A stretch of 64,000 nucleotides of DNA, from contig NZ_LMJF01000015.1 in assembly GCF_001429785.1 (NCBI RefSeq), positions 66,767 through 130,766 on the forward strand, read 5' to 3'. This stretch comes from Lysobacter sp. Root916 (GTDB taxonomy: Bacteria > Pseudomonadota > Gammaproteobacteria > Xanthomonadales > Xanthomonadaceae). The translations under genes and the position numbers were made by a program. The notes below the pieces were generated by a model. The model saw nothing but the letters and a program-made list of their open reading frames with translations. It was not told the origin of the DNA and ran no database searches. Shown piece by piece: positions 54,080 to 63,436 of the stretch (its first letter is position 1; each line of letters starts with the position of its first letter).

Positions 54080-55639
54080 ATGAAGAACACGTTCTCGCAG
54101 GCGATGGCCTGGTTGCATACCTGGGCCGGGCTGATCATCGGCTGGCTGCTGTTCGTGATCTTCGTCGGCGGCACCCTGGCCTGCTTCGACAAGGAGATCG
54201 GCGACTGGATGCGTCCGGCCCTGCACGACGCGCCGCGCGCCGAGCTCAGCTTCGCGCGGGCGATCGCCTCGGCCCAGCGCGACGCCAAACCGCACGCGCA
54301 CGCCTTGTATGTGACCGCGCCGACCCAGCGCGAGCGCGCGACCTCCGCCTACGTTTACTACGACGACGGCAGCTACGACGAGCGCGGGTTGAATCCCGCC
54401 ACCGGCGAGCGCCTGGCGGATACGGCCGGCGGCGATTTCTTCTTCACCCTGCACTACAACCTGCACGCGGGCACGATCGGCATGTACCTGGTCGGCGTCG
54501 CCGGCATGTTCATGCTGGTCGCGATCGTCACGGGCATCGTGATCCACAAGCGCATCTTCAAGGACTTCTTCACCTTCCGGCCCAAGACCGGCGGCCAGCG
54601 CGCCTGGCTGGACGGGCACAACCTCACCGGCGTGCTCGGCCTGCCGTTCCATCTGATGATCGCCTACACCGGCGTGGCGATCTTCGTCGCCTCGTACATG
54701 TTCGCGGGCGTGCAGGTGGCCTACGACAGCGACGCCGAAAAGTTCTTCGCCGAGGCCGGCGACAGCTACGAACGTCCGGAGACCGGCAAACCATTGCCCA
54801 GGCTGTATCCCGTGGACAGCCTGATCGCCGACGCGACCCGTCGCCTGGGCGTGCCGCCGACCTGGGTCAACGTGCACCACCCCGACGACAGCAGCGCCAC
54901 CATCGCCTTCGGTGGCGACCACAGCCGCCACGTGGCCTGGAATTTCGACCAGGTCGTCTACGACGCCAACGACGGCAAGCTGCTGCACGTGTCCAAGCCG
55001 TCGGCGACCGGCTACAAGGTCTACACCTTCCTCGGCGGCCTGCACATGGCGCAGTGGGGCGGCAGCGCGCTGCGCTGGCTGTATTTCTGCATGGGCCTGG
55101 CCGGTTGCGTGATGCTGGCCAGCGGTATGCAGGTCTGGGTCAACAAGCGCGCCAGGAAGGTCGCCGAGGCCGGCGCGGTGTCGGGCTATGGCCTGGTGCA
55201 GAGCCTCAACCTGGGCGTGGTCGGCGGCATGCCGCTGGGCTGCGTGGCGATGCTGATCGCGAACCGCGTGCTGCCGGCCGGCCTGGCCGAGCGCGCGAGT
55301 TGGGAGATCGGCGCGTTCTGCGCGGCCTGGATCGCGGCCGCGCTGTACGCGCTGATCCCGTCGGTGCGCCGGCGCGGCTGGGGCCGCTACTTCGCCTTGA
55401 ACGCGATCGCGTTGGCGGCGTTGCCGTTGGTCAATCTGGCGACCGCACCCAAGAGCCATCTGTTCGCGACCCTGGCGCGCGGCGATTGGGCGCTGGCCGC
55501 GGTCGATCTGACCGCGTTGGCGCTGGCGCTGGGTTTCGCGCTGCTGGCGTTGCGTGCGCGAGCGGCTGCGCGCCTTCCCGTTTCCGAACCCGCGCGCGTG
55601 CGCGGTGGCAAGCGCCGCGCCGCGCTCGCCGAGCGCTGA
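54080..55639 (+). CDS. PepSY-associated transmembrane protein, putative siderophore/iron-uptake reductase
   Basis: 519 residues. The PepSY-TM architecture is clear: an N-terminal helix with MAWLHTWAGLIIGWLLFVIFVGGTLACFDKE, a second block FFFTLHYNLHAGTIGMYLVGVAGMFMLVAIVTGIVIHKRIFKDFF in pieces, a GHNLTGVLGLPFHLMIAYTGVAIF helix, then further C-terminal helices. Conserved His residues in these helices (LHTW, LHYNLH, GHN, FHLM) suggest haem binding, as in FoxB/FegB-type ferric-siderophore reductases of the inner membrane. A PepSY region lies between helices. Flanked by DUF3649 and DUF3325 genes. Confidence 0.88.
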   Translation: MKNTFSQAMAWLHTWAGLIIGWLLFVIFVGGTLACFDKEIGDWMRPALHDAPRAELSFARAIASAQRDAKPHAHALYVTAPTQRERATSAYVYYDDGSYDERGLNPATGERLADTAGGDFFFTLHYNLHAGTIGMYLVGVAGMFMLVAIVTGIVIHKRIFKDFFTFRPKTGGQRAWLDGHNLTGVLGLPFHLMIAYTGVAIFVASYMFAGVQVAYDSDAEKFFAEAGDSYERPETGKPLPRLYPVDSLIADATRRLGVPPTWVNVHHPDDSSATIAFGGDHSRHVAWNFDQVVYDANDGKLLHVSKPSATGYKVYTFLGGLHMAQWGGSALRWLYFCMGLAGCVMLASGMQVWVNKRARKVAEAGAVSGYGLVQSLNLGVVGGMPLGCVAMLIANRVLPAGLAERASWEIGAFCAAWIAAALYALIPSVRRRGWGRYFALNAIALAALPLVNLATAPKSHLFATLARGDWALAAVDLTALALALGFALLALRARAAARLPVSEPARVRGGKRRAALAER

Positions 55640-55648
55640 GGAGTTGCG

Positions 55649-55978
55649 ATGCTGTGGTTGGGATTCGCGGTGTCGTTGCTGGCCTGGTGCCTGCTCAGCC
55701 TGGGCATGGAGAAGCATTACGCGCAGGCGTGCGCGGGGCGCTACGACGCGCGCCGCGCGCGTGTCTGGCGCGGCCTGGGCTGGGTGTTGCACGCGGCGGC
55801 CTTCGCCGGTTTCGCGGCCTGGAAGGGCTGGGAGTTCGGTCCGATCTTCTGGGCGGCGGTGCTGATGCTGTCGGCGCTGGCCTGGTCCTTGAGCCTGACC
55901 CTATGGCCGAAGGCGAGCGCGAAGCTGGCCGTGGCGGTGCTGCTCAGCGGCGTGGCGACGGCGCTGCTGTCGGGCTGA
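55649..55978 (+). CDS. DUF3325 domain-containing membrane protein
   Basis: 109 residues with three hydrophobic segments: MLWLGFAVSLLAWCLLSLGMEKHYAQ, LGWVLHAAAFAGFAAW and the C-terminal LAVAVLLSGVATALLSG. DUF3325 genes are nearly always next to PepSY-TM and DUF3649 genes; the molecular role is not known. GAGGAGTTG upstream supplies the ribosome site, nine bases after the stop of the PepSY gene. Last gene of the iron cassette. Confidence 0.85.
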   Translation: MLWLGFAVSLLAWCLLSLGMEKHYAQACAGRYDARRARVWRGLGWVLHAAAFAGFAAWKGWEFGPIFWAAVLMLSALAWSLSLTLWPKASAKLAVAVLLSGVATALLSG

Positions 55979-56006
55979 GGCGCGTGCGGCGTCAGCGTGC
56001 GTCGAT

Positions 56007-56492
56007 GATGCGGTTCGCTGCGCTCACCGATCCTAGGGTGCGTATCGCTGGCCCCGTATCGGCGCTTGGCTCTCTGTGGGAGCGGCGTAAGCCGCGATTG
56101 AACTCCATCAGATCCGCGCGGCTCGGCGACCGAGGTCGCGACTTAGGTCATTTCGTAGGGTGTGGTGAGCGCAGCGAACCGCACCATGTGCAACTCCGGC
56201 CAAGCGCGCGATGCGGTTCGCTGCGCTCACCGCATCCTACGTTCGCGTCGTCGACCCGCGTCACTGCCTGGCACCCTGTGGGAGCGGCGTGAGCCGCGAT
56301 TGAACTCCATCAGATCCGCGCAGCTCGGCGGCGTGGTCGCGACTTGCGTCGCTCCTACAGGGAGCTGGTCGTAAATTCGCGTGCGAGAGAGGCGACGTCA
56401 GCTATCGAGTAGGGTGTGGTTAGCGCAGCTAACCGCGCCATGCGCAGCTCCGAGCGCGGGATGCGGTTCGCTGCGCTCACCGCATCCTACGG
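56007..56492. repeat. Repeat-rich intergenic region between the iron cassette and dxs
   Basis: No gene is supported in 55979-56514. Family A units occur directly at 56007-56039, 56209-56241 and 56460-56492 and inverted at about 56155-56185 and 56409-56440. A 55-base duplication (56074-56128 and 56276-56330, two mismatches) contains family B followed by the shared tail AACTCCATCAGATCCGCGC. The units thus alternate A, B, A-inverted, A, B, A-inverted, A, suggesting a tandem duplication of a roughly 200-base block. Convergent genes lie on both sides. Confidence 0.8.
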
Positions 56493-56514
56493 CGACGGAA
56501 CTTGCGCGTGTGCC

Positions 56515-58422
56515 TCAAAGCGCCGCGCTGCGCGGCGGCGCTTCCTGCAGTTCGGGCCAGCGCGCGAACACGGCGCGGCGGATGCCGGCGGCGTCGAGGC
56601 CGGCTTCGGCCAGCAGCTGTTCGCGGCTGGCGTGGTGCTGGAATTCGTCGGGCAGGCCCAGATGCAGGATCGGCAGGGCGATGCCTTCGGCGGCCAGCAG
56701 TTCGGCCACGCCGCTACCGGCGCCGCCAGCGATCACGTTGTCTTCGAGCGTGACGAAGCCGCGGTGGCTCTTGGCCAACTCCAGGATCAAGGTGCGATCC
56801 AGCGGTTTCACGAAGCGCATGTTGACCAGGGTCAGGCCGAGCTCGTTGGCGACTTGTTCGGCGGCCGGCACGATCGCGCCGAACGCGAGCAGGGCGATGC
56901 GGCTGCCGCTGCGGCGCAGTTCGGCCTTGCCGATCGGCAAGGTATCGAGGTTGGGCTGCACCGGCACGCCGGGGCCGGTGCCGCGCGGGTAGCGCACCGC
57001 GGCCGGGCCTTCGTAGCGGTGACCGGTGCTGAGCATCTTGCGGCACTCGTCCTCGTCGGCCGGCGCCATCACCAGCATGTTGGGTACGCAGCGCAGATAG
57101 GACAGGTCGAGGTTGCCGGCGTGGGTGGCGCCGTCCGGGCCGACCACGCCGCCGCGGTCGATCGCGAACAGCACGTCCAGGTTCTGGATCGCGACGTCGT
57201 GCACCAGTTGGTCGTAACCGCGCTGCAGGAAGGTCGAATAAATCGCGACCACCGGCTTGGCGCCTTCGCAGGCCATGCCGGCGGCCAGGGTGACCGCGTG
57301 CTGCTCGGCGATGGCGACGTCGAAGTAGCGCGCCGGGTATTCCTTGCTGAAGCGCACCAGGCCGGAGCCTTCGCGCATCGCGGGGGTGATGCCGAGCAGC
57401 TTGTCGTCGGCCGCGGCCATGTCGCACAGCCACTCGCCGAACACGTCGGTGTAGGTCGGCTTCTTGGCGCCGGGCTTGCTGACCAGGCCCTTCTCGGGAT
57501 CGAAGGGGCCGACCGCGTGGTAGCCGATCTGATCGCCTTCGGCCAGTTCGTAACCTTTGCCCTTGGTGGTGATGATGTGCAGCAGCTGCGGACCCTTGAG
57601 GGTCTTGAGCGTCTTCATCGCGCCCAGCAATGCCGGCAGGTCGTGGCCGTCGATCGGGCCGGTGTAGTGGAAGCCGACCTCCTCGAAAAAGGTCGAGGGC
57701 ACGAACATGCCCTTCCAGTGTTCTTCCCAGCGGCGCACGAACTTGGCCGCCGGCTTGCGCTTGTCGCCCAGCAGCTTCTTGCCGCCTTCGCGCAGCGCGT
57801 TCAGCGTACGGCTGCCGGTCAGGCGGCCAAGCATCTTGGTGACGCCGCCGACGTTCTCAGAGATCGACATCTGGTTGTCGTTGAGGATCACCAGCAGGTT
57901 CGGCTCGGGATCGGTCATGCCGCCGGCGTGGGCCAGCGCTTCGAAGGCCATGCCGGCGGTCATCGCGCCGTCGCCGATCACCGCCACGACCTTGCGCTCG
58001 TCGCCGGCGCGCTGCAGCGCGATCGCCATGCCCAGCGCGGCCGAGATCGAGGTCGAGCTGTGGCCGACGCCGAAGGTGTCGTACTGCGACTCCTCGCGTT
58101 TCGGGAACGGCGCCACGCCGTCTTTCTGCTTGACGGTGTGGATCTCGTCGCGGCGGCCGGTGAGGATCTTGTGCGGATAGCACTGATGGCCGACGTCCCA
58201 GACCAGGCGGTCCACCGGCGTCTCGAACAGCCAGTGCAGGGCCACGGTCAGTTCGATCACGCCCAGGCCCGCGCCGAAGTGGCCGCCGACCAGGGCGACC
58301 TGCTCGATCAGGTAGGCGCGCAATTCCTCGGCGATCGCCGGCAGTTCGTCTTCGCCGAACTGGCGCAGGTCGGCGGGAACTTGGATGCGGGAAAGACGCG
58401 GGTAGCGCTGCGGATCGATCAT
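56515..58422 (-). CDS. dxs: 1-deoxy-D-xylulose-5-phosphate synthase
   Basis: 635 residues. Dxs condenses pyruvate and glyceraldehyde-3-phosphate with thiamine diphosphate, the first step of the MEP isoprenoid pathway. Near the N-terminus is [19 protein letters not shown] with [15 protein letters not shown]; the TPP-binding motif is [19 protein letters not shown]...LNDNQMSIS. The transketolase pyrimidine domain includes [21 protein letters not shown] (catalytic Glu in AEQH), and the C-terminal domain begins at about 495. The 3' end faces the repeat-rich region. Length and motifs are normal. Confidence 0.97.
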   Translation of the reverse strand: MIDPQRYPRLSRIQVPADLRQFGEDELPAIAEELRAYLIEQVALVGGHFGAGLGVIELTVALHWLFETPVDRLVWDVGHQCYPHKILTGRRDEIHTVKQKDGVAPFPKREESQYDTFGVGHSSTSISAALGMAIALQRAGDERKVVAVIGDGAMTAGMAFEALAHAGGMTDPEPNLLVILNDNQMSISENVGGVTKMLGRLTGSRTLNALREGGKKLLGDKRKPAAKFVRRWEEHWKGMFVPSTFFEEVGFHYTGPIDGHDLPALLGAMKTLKTLKGPQLLHIITTKGKGYELAEGDQIGYHAVGPFDPEKGLVSKPGAKKPTYTDVFGEWLCDMAAADDKLLGITPAMREGSGLVRFSKEYPARYFDVAIAEQHAVTLAAGMACEGAKPVVAIYSTFLQRGYDQLVHDVAIQNLDVLFAIDRGGVVGPDGATHAGNLDLSYLRCVPNMLVMAPADEDECRKMLSTGHRYEGPAAVRYPRGTGPGVPVQPNLDTLPIGKAELRRSGSRIALLAFGAIVPAAEQVANELGLTLVNMRFVKPLDRTLILELAKSHRGFVTLEDNVIAGGAGSGVAELLAAEGIALPILHLGLPDEFQHHASREQLLAEAGLDAAGIRRAVFARWPELQEAPPRSAAL

Positions 58423-58540
58423 TACCGACGGGTTCTGGCGTTCAGTCGGTCATTGTCCCGCCCCTGTGTGAGGCGGGCAAGAAGCGGATGCGTGGCGGGT
58501 TCAGGCGCGGCGGCCGGAACCGCGCCCGGAACGCGCGCGG

Positions 58541-59731
58541 TCAGCGCCCGCGCAGGCGTCCGAACAGGCCGCCGGCCTTGGCCGGTTCGACCGGATCGGG
58601 CTCGGCCTCGGGCTCGGCGAAGCCGGTGGCGAGGTTGGCGTTGACGAAGTCGGCGACGTCCGCGGCCGGTACGCCGCTGGCCTCGGTGATCTCGGCCAGG
58701 GTCGCCGGGCCCTTCATCATCACCGTGGCGATGCGGAAGTGCTTGGGGAACTCGCGTTCGGTCTGCGGCCACTTGACCATCTGATAGCGGCGCTGCGGGT
58801 CGTAACCGGGCGCCAGGGCGCCGTGGCCGGCGAGCAGGCTGCCGAACCAGACCAGGCGCGCGAGCGGCATGGGCTCGCCCAGCGGTGCCACGGTCATGGC
58901 CCAGGTCTTGTCGTCGACGGCGATGAAGTCGGCCGCCGACAGGCTCTTCTCGAAATAGGCCGACAGCGGCTTGAGCGCCGAGGGGCCGTGGTACTGGCGT
59001 TGATCGGCGTCGATCAGCAGCGGTTCGTCGCCGCGCAGGCGCAGGTGGCCGCGCAGGCGGCCGGAGGTAAGCCAGACCAGCAGGGATTCGCCGGCGGCGA
59101 CGGCAGGAGCGGGGGCGGGCGCAGGTGAGGCTGGAGCGGGTGCGGGTGCGGGTGCAGGTGCAGGCGGGGCCGGAGCGGCCGCGACCGGTGCGGGGGCCGG
59201 TGCGGGAGCCGGCGCTGCCGGAGCAGGGGCTGCCGGAGCAGGCGCCGGCGCCGGCGTGGGCACCACGCCCAGCGGGATCTCGACCGCGCGATCCAGGGTC
59301 GGCACAGGTTCGGCCGGCGCGGGCGCGGGTTTGGGCGCGGCCGGGGCCGGGCTCGGCGCCGCGGGCGTCGGACTGGGCGCGCTTGCCATCGTCGGCGGGG
59401 CCGGCGCGGCCTCCAACGGCTGTCCGGCCTGGGTCGCGATCTCGCGTAACAAATCGCCGATACCGTTGGCGTCGAAGGGCTGACCGAGGCGGTAATCGGC
59501 CTGGGTGCGCTGGGCATTGGTCAGCGCGATCACGCTCTTGCCCGCGGCATGCAGGCGCAGCCAGCTCATCGGGCCGTACATGCTGTCCATGTCCACGACG
59601 ACGTAGTCGGCCTGGCTCTCGGGCAGCAGCTGCCAGCGTCCGCCGAGGCGGGAGTTGGCATCCTTGAAGGCCGCCTGCAGTGCGGTCTCCGTCGCCGGGT
59701 CCATTCCGGTCAGACCGAGGGTCAGGGCCAT
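58541..59731 (-). CDS. Protein with long Pro/Ala linker, unknown function
   Basis: 396 residues from ATG 59731 (ATG 59743 is also in frame). The N-terminal part (about 1-105) has a Rossmann-like alternation (MALTLGLTGMDPATE, YVVVDMDSMYGPMSWLRL, GKSVIALTN) that resembles a degenerate receiver or ATP-binding fold, without recognised catalytic residues. A Pro/Ala linker of roughly 100 residues follows (PAPAPAPA repeats; DNA about 59095-59400). The C-terminal part (about 205-380) includes LLVWLTSGRLRGHLRLRGDEPLLID and a helix ending with GGLFGRLRGR. No signal peptide. No family is recognised; it appears to be a cytoplasmic two-domain protein. Confidence 0.68.
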   Translation of the reverse strand: MALTLGLTGMDPATETALQAAFKDANSRLGGRWQLLPESQADYVVVDMDSMYGPMSWLRLHAAGKSVIALTNAQRTQADYRLGQPFDANGIGDLLREIATQAGQPLEAAPAPPTMASAPSPTPAAPSPAPAAPKPAPAPAEPVPTLDRAVEIPLGVVPTPAPAPAPAAPAPAAPAPAPAPAPVAAAPAPPAPAPAPAPAPASPAPAPAPAVAAGESLLVWLTSGRLRGHLRLRGDEPLLIDADQRQYHGPSALKPLSAYFEKSLSAADFIAVDDKTWAMTVAPLGEPMPLARLVWFGSLLAGHGALAPGYDPQRRYQMVKWPQTEREFPKHFRIATVMMKGPATLAEITEASGVPAADVADFVNANLATGFAEPEAEPDPVEPAKAGGLFGRLRGR

Positions 59732-59978
59732 CGTTGCGTCCATCGTTGCGGTGGTGGACGAGTGTTGCGGACCGCAATCACGTCGTCAACGCGCGCAACG
59801 CGTCGCAAATCAGCGTTCTTCGGCAGGCGCGCGCTCAGGTGGCCGGCAGATCGCGACCGGCGTCACGGCTTGATGCGCAAAGTCCCGGCGAAACGGCGGT
59901 TTCGGGCCCATGGCCGGATCGTGCGCAAGCGCGCGCGATGTGCGATTCACAAGCCGCCGCGACCGGCGTGAGCAGTCG

Positions 59979-60686
59979 TCAACCGCTAAGACGAGCGTTC
60001 TTGGGCAGCTGATTGCGCAGGAATGCCATCTGATCGGCGAGGATGTTGCGGTTGGACAGGATCAGATGCTCGACCCAGCTGGGCCGGTACGGCACCGCCA
60101 GCAGCGGCATGCCGGCCTGCTGCGGGGTGCGGTTGCCCTTGCGCGAATTGCAGTGGAAGCAGGCCGCGACCACGTTCTCCCAGATATCGCGACCGCCCTT
60201 GGACACCGGGATCACATGATCGCGGGTCAGGTGCGGGCGGTTGAAGTCGCGACCGCAGTACAGGCACAGGTAGTCGTCGCGCGCGAACAGCGCGGCGTTG
60301 GTCAGGGCCGGGGTCGGGGCCAGCGCATGCGCGCGAGCATGGCCGCGCGCCGCCACGATCGGGTGCAGTTCGATCAGGCTTTGTTCGCCGCTGAGGCGGC
60401 TGGTTCCGCCGTGCACACGCAGGCAGGGATCGCCCAAGGTCCAGGCCACCGCGCCGCGCACGTACAAACAGGTCGCTTCCTGCCAGTTCATCCAGTCGAG
60501 CACGCGGCCGTGCGCATCGAGCGACAGCAAGCGCACCGCGTTGAGGCGGTCGACGGGCGGGCGGGGGTGCGCGTAGCGCTGGGCGAGGTCCAGTCCGGAG
60601 ACGCCGAGGATTTCCGGCTCACGCAGCAGTCGCTCTGCGTGGGTTCCGGTTCGGACCAAGCGTAGGCTCGCTCTATCGGTCTCCAT
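59979..60686 (-). CDS. HNH endonuclease
   Basis: 235 residues. The C-terminal third holds an HNH fold: structural zinc Cys pairs at C141/C144 (CLYCGRDF) and C176/C179 (CFHCN), the catalytic D156-H157 in LTRDHVIPVSKGG, and N171 in WENVV. The last part RKGNRTPQQAGM is common in McrA/RnlA-like stand-alone HNH proteins encoded in many proteobacterial chromosomes. The N-terminal 130 residues have no recognised domain (AVRLLSLDAHGRVLDWMNWQEA). It is not accompanied by a methylase, so a classical restriction role is unlikely. Its role is unknown. Confidence 0.88.
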   Translation of the reverse strand: METDRASLRLVRTGTHAERLLREPEILGVSGLDLAQRYAHPRPPVDRLNAVRLLSLDAHGRVLDWMNWQEATCLYVRGAVAWTLGDPCLRVHGGTSRLSGEQSLIELHPIVAARGHARAHALAPTPALTNAALFARDDYLCLYCGRDFNRPHLTRDHVIPVSKGGRDIWENVVAACFHCNSRKGNRTPQQAGMPLLAVPYRPSWVEHLILSNRNILADQMAFLRNQLPKNARLSG

Positions 60687-60795
60687 CGGGATATCAGCTT
60701 ATACCCGTTTGATGACGATTTGGGTAGCCGATGCGGGCGGCGGGCGCCGCGCCCGCGGCGCGGCCATCCGTGGCCGCGCGGGTGCTGGCGTCGGA

Positions 60796-62586
60796 TCAGA
60801 CGTCGAAGGCGTCGGCGTCCAGCGCGGTCAGGGTCGACAGCGGCGCGGCGATCGCTTCGGCATGCGCGCGCGTGCGCGGCAACAGACGCGCGAAGTAGAA
60901 GCGCGCGGTCTCGCGCTTGCCGGCTTTGAAGCGTTCCGACTGCGACGAGGCCTCGCTGGCGGCGACGCTGCGCGCCCACCAATACGCCAGCGCGACGTAG
61001 CCCGAGTACATCAGGTAGTCGTAGGCGGCCGCGCCCACCTCGTCGGCGTCGGCGACCGCGCGCTGGCCGATCCGCAGGGTCAGCTGCTGCCATTGCGCGG
61101 CTTGCTCGCGCAGCGGGGCGATGAACTCGGCGACCGCGGCATTGTCGGCGTTGCCGGCGCAGAAGGTCTCGATCTCCTCCAGCATCACGCGCAGGCCGGC
61201 GCCCTGCAGCTGCATGACCTTGCGGCCGAGCAGGTCCAGAGCCTGGATGCCGGTGGTGCCTTCGTACAAGGTGGTGATGCGGGCGTCGCGCGCGAGCTGC
61301 TCCATGCCGTGTTCGGCGATGTAGCCGTGGCCGCCGTAGCACTGCAGCGCGTGGTAGGTGCATTCCACGCCCCATTCGGTGAGGCAGGCCTTGACGATCG
61401 GGGTCATGAAGCCGACCAGCGCGTCGGCGCGTTCGCGTTCGGCGGCGTCCGGCGCGTTATGCGCGACGTCGACCAGCAGGGCGCCGTGATAGCCCATCAC
61501 GCGGCCGCCTTCGACCAGCGCCTTGCAGGTCAGCAGCATGCGCCGCACGTCGGGGTGGACGATGATGGGATCGGCCGGCTTGTCGGGGAACTTCGCGCCC
61601 GACAGCGCGCGCATCTGCAGGCGCTCGCGCGAGTAGGTCAGCGCGTTCTGCAGGGCGCGGTCGGACAGGCCCAGGCCCTGCAGGCCGACCGCGAGGCGGG
61701 CGGTGTTCATCATGGTGAACATCGCCATCAGGCCCTTGTGCGGCTGACCGATCAGGTAGCCCTGGGCGCCATCGAAATTCATCACGCAGGTGGCCGAGCC
61801 GTGGATGCCCATCTTGTGTTCGAGCGCGCCGCAGCGCACCGCGTTGGCGGCGCCGATCGCGCCGTCGCGGCCGACCTTCACCTTCGGCACCACGAACAGC
61901 GAAATGCCCTTGCTGCCGGCCGGCGCGTCCGGCAGGCGCGCCAGCACCAGGTGGACGATGTTGTCGGTGAAGTCGTGCTCGCCGGCGGTGATGAAGATCT
62001 TGGTGCCGGTGATCGAATAGCTGCCGTCGTCCTGCGGTTCGGCGCGGGTCTTGAGCAGGCCCAGGTCGGTGCCGCAATGCGGTTCGGTGAGGCACATGGT
62101 GCCGGTCCAGCGGCCCTCGATCAGCGGCTTGAGGAAGACCTCCTGTTGCCAGGCTTCGCCGTGGTGCAACAGGGCTTCGGTGGCGCCGTGCGAGAGCAGG
62201 GGGAAGTTGCCCCAGGCCAGGTTGGCGGCGTCGATCATTTCCTTCAGCGGCACGCCGGCCGCGTGCGGCAGGCCCTGGCCGCCGAACTCGCTGGGCGAGA
62301 CCAGCCCGGCCCAGCCGCCTTCGACGTACTGCGCATAGGCCTGCTTGAAGCCCGGCGGCGTGGTCACCGCGCCGCTGGCCTTGTCGTAGCTGCAGCCGAT
62401 CTCGTCGCCGACGCGGTTGAGCGGCGCCAGCACGGTCTCGGTGAAGCGCGCGCCTTCGTCCAGCACCGCGTCGAGCACATCGCGCGTGGCCTCGGCGAAG
62501 CCCAGGCGTTGGAAAGCGGCTTCGGCGCCGAGCACGTCGAACAGGGCGAAACGCATATCGGCTAGGGGGGCTTTGTAGGTGCTCAT
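60796..62586 (-). CDS. Acyl-CoA dehydrogenase with C-terminal extension
   Basis: 596 residues from ATG 62586. FAD-dependent alpha,beta-desaturation of acyl-CoA in beta-oxidation. The domains run in the normal order: N-terminal helical domain (GFKQAYAQYVEGGWAGLV, FGGQGLP), beta domain with MCLTEPHCGTDLGLLKTRAEP, ITGTKIFITAGEHDFTDNIVHLVLAR in part, then the C-terminal helical domain in which LYEGTTGIQALDLLGRKV contains the catalytic Glu. A further 130-residue C-terminal domain follows, as in the FadE-like group annotated 'acyl-CoA dehydrogenase C-terminal'. Length fits that group. A family C repeat lies immediately upstream. Confidence 0.94.
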   Translation of the reverse strand: MSTYKAPLADMRFALFDVLGAEAAFQRLGFAEATRDVLDAVLDEGARFTETVLAPLNRVGDEIGCSYDKASGAVTTPPGFKQAYAQYVEGGWAGLVSPSEFGGQGLPHAAGVPLKEMIDAANLAWGNFPLLSHGATEALLHHGEAWQQEVFLKPLIEGRWTGTMCLTEPHCGTDLGLLKTRAEPQDDGSYSITGTKIFITAGEHDFTDNIVHLVLARLPDAPAGSKGISLFVVPKVKVGRDGAIGAANAVRCGALEHKMGIHGSATCVMNFDGAQGYLIGQPHKGLMAMFTMMNTARLAVGLQGLGLSDRALQNALTYSRERLQMRALSGAKFPDKPADPIIVHPDVRRMLLTCKALVEGGRVMGYHGALLVDVAHNAPDAAERERADALVGFMTPIVKACLTEWGVECTYHALQCYGGHGYIAEHGMEQLARDARITTLYEGTTGIQALDLLGRKVMQLQGAGLRVMLEEIETFCAGNADNAAVAEFIAPLREQAAQWQQLTLRIGQRAVADADEVGAAAYDYLMYSGYVALAYWWARSVAASEASSQSERFKAGKRETARFYFARLLPRTRAHAEAIAAPLSTLTALDADAFDV

Positions 62587-62590
62587 GGGC

Positions 62591-62683
62591 AGGGATTCGT
62601 GATTGGGGATTCGGGATTGGTAAAAGCGAACGCGAAGGGGCGGGATAGGATTGCGAATCTCTAATCCCGAATCCCTAATCTCG
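62591..62683. repeat. Family C inverted repeat between the LEA-2-like lipoprotein gene and the acyl-CoA dehydrogenase gene
   Basis: Left arm 62591-62620 (GGGATTCGTGATTGGGGATTC-like, read in parts) and right arm 62653-62683 (ends CCCTAATC) are largely complementary. It is the third copy of the element and sits between two minus-strand genes, four bases from the dehydrogenase start codon. Confidence 0.85.
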
Positions 62684-62687
62684 GCCG

Positions 62688-63170
62688 TTAGCGCAGCACA
62701 CCGGGCAGGCCGGGCGCCGGACTCAGCGCGCTGCTGCGATCGATCGTGAAGTTGCGTTGCTTCTTTTCGTCGGGCGTGGCGTCGATGCTGCCCTTGAGCG
62801 TGTAGGACAGGCTCCGGCCGCTGACCAGCGCATCGGCGACGGCGAGCTTGGCCGCGCCGCTGGGGCGCAGGTTCACCGCGATCACGTCGGCCGACTCGGG
62901 GCCGATCGACACCGCCGGGGTGCCCTGCAGGCGGCCGGCCTCGTCGCTGCCCAGGCTCAGGACCAGATCGAAGCGGTCGAAGCGCATGGGGATGCTGCTG
63001 AAGTTTTCGATCCGCAGCTCGGCCGACCAGCTGCCGTCGGCGCGCACGGTCAGCTGCTGGATGCGCGCGGAGGGCTCGGACACGCGGCGCACCGGCCCGC
63101 CGACGCAGGCGGCCAGCAGCAATACGCAGCCCGCCAGGGCCAAACCACGAGTCCAACGCATCGCCTTCAT
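62688..63170 (-). CDS. LEA type 2-like lipoprotein
   Basis: 160 residues from ATG 63170, with GGAGCGG upstream. The lipoprotein signal is MKAMRWTRGLALAGCVLLLAACVGG with lipobox LAAC. The mature part is a beta-sandwich of the LEA14/WHy type: GSWSAELRIENFSSIPMRFDRFDLVLSLG in part, with VIAVNLRPSGAAKLAVADALVSG. Such envelope lipoproteins are linked to stress tolerance, but the role is unproven. A long tandem of convergent repeats lies upstream. It may be co-transcribed with the acyl-CoA dehydrogenase gene, though a repeat separates them. Confidence 0.82.
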   Translation of the reverse strand: MKAMRWTRGLALAGCVLLLAACVGGPVRRVSEPSARIQQLTVRADGSWSAELRIENFSSIPMRFDRFDLVLSLGSDEAGRLQGTPAVSIGPESADVIAVNLRPSGAAKLAVADALVSGRSLSYTLKGSIDATPDEKKQRNFTIDRSSALSPAPGLPGVLR

Positions 63171-63254
63171 GCTGCCGCTCCGCCGTAAGCCGTAATGGGG
63201 AGCTGAGGATACTACGGCGTAGGGTGGGCTTTGCGGGGGCTGGGAAGGCAAGAG

Positions 63255-63424
63255 CAAATCCCCCCTGGCCCCCCTTTTTCAAAGGGGGGAACAAAGCGCG
63301 TTTGAGAGGGGGGCGCGCGGATTCGATCGCCTCCGCACTCCCATGCGCCTCTGTGTCCCCGTGGTTGAGCCCTAGGACTCGATGCGGTTCCCCCCTTTGA
63401 AAAAGGGGGGCTAGGGGGGATTTG
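63255..63424. repeat. Pair of 38-base inverted repeats (each self-complementary)
   Basis: The left arm at 63255-63292 and the right arm at 63387-63424 are inverted copies that differ at one position. Each arm also contains its own hairpin (CCCCCCTTT...AAAGGGGGG). The 94 bases between them hold no gene. It may be a small mobile or REP-type element (about 170 bases); no target-site duplication was identified. Confidence 0.8.
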
Positions 63425-63436
63425 CTTTACCGCCCC

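Noticed and set aside
59090-59400. Tandem repetitive DNA considered as a possible CRISPR or satellite
   Set aside because: The repetition follows codons for Pro and Ala within an open gene; there are no uniform repeats with unique spacers.
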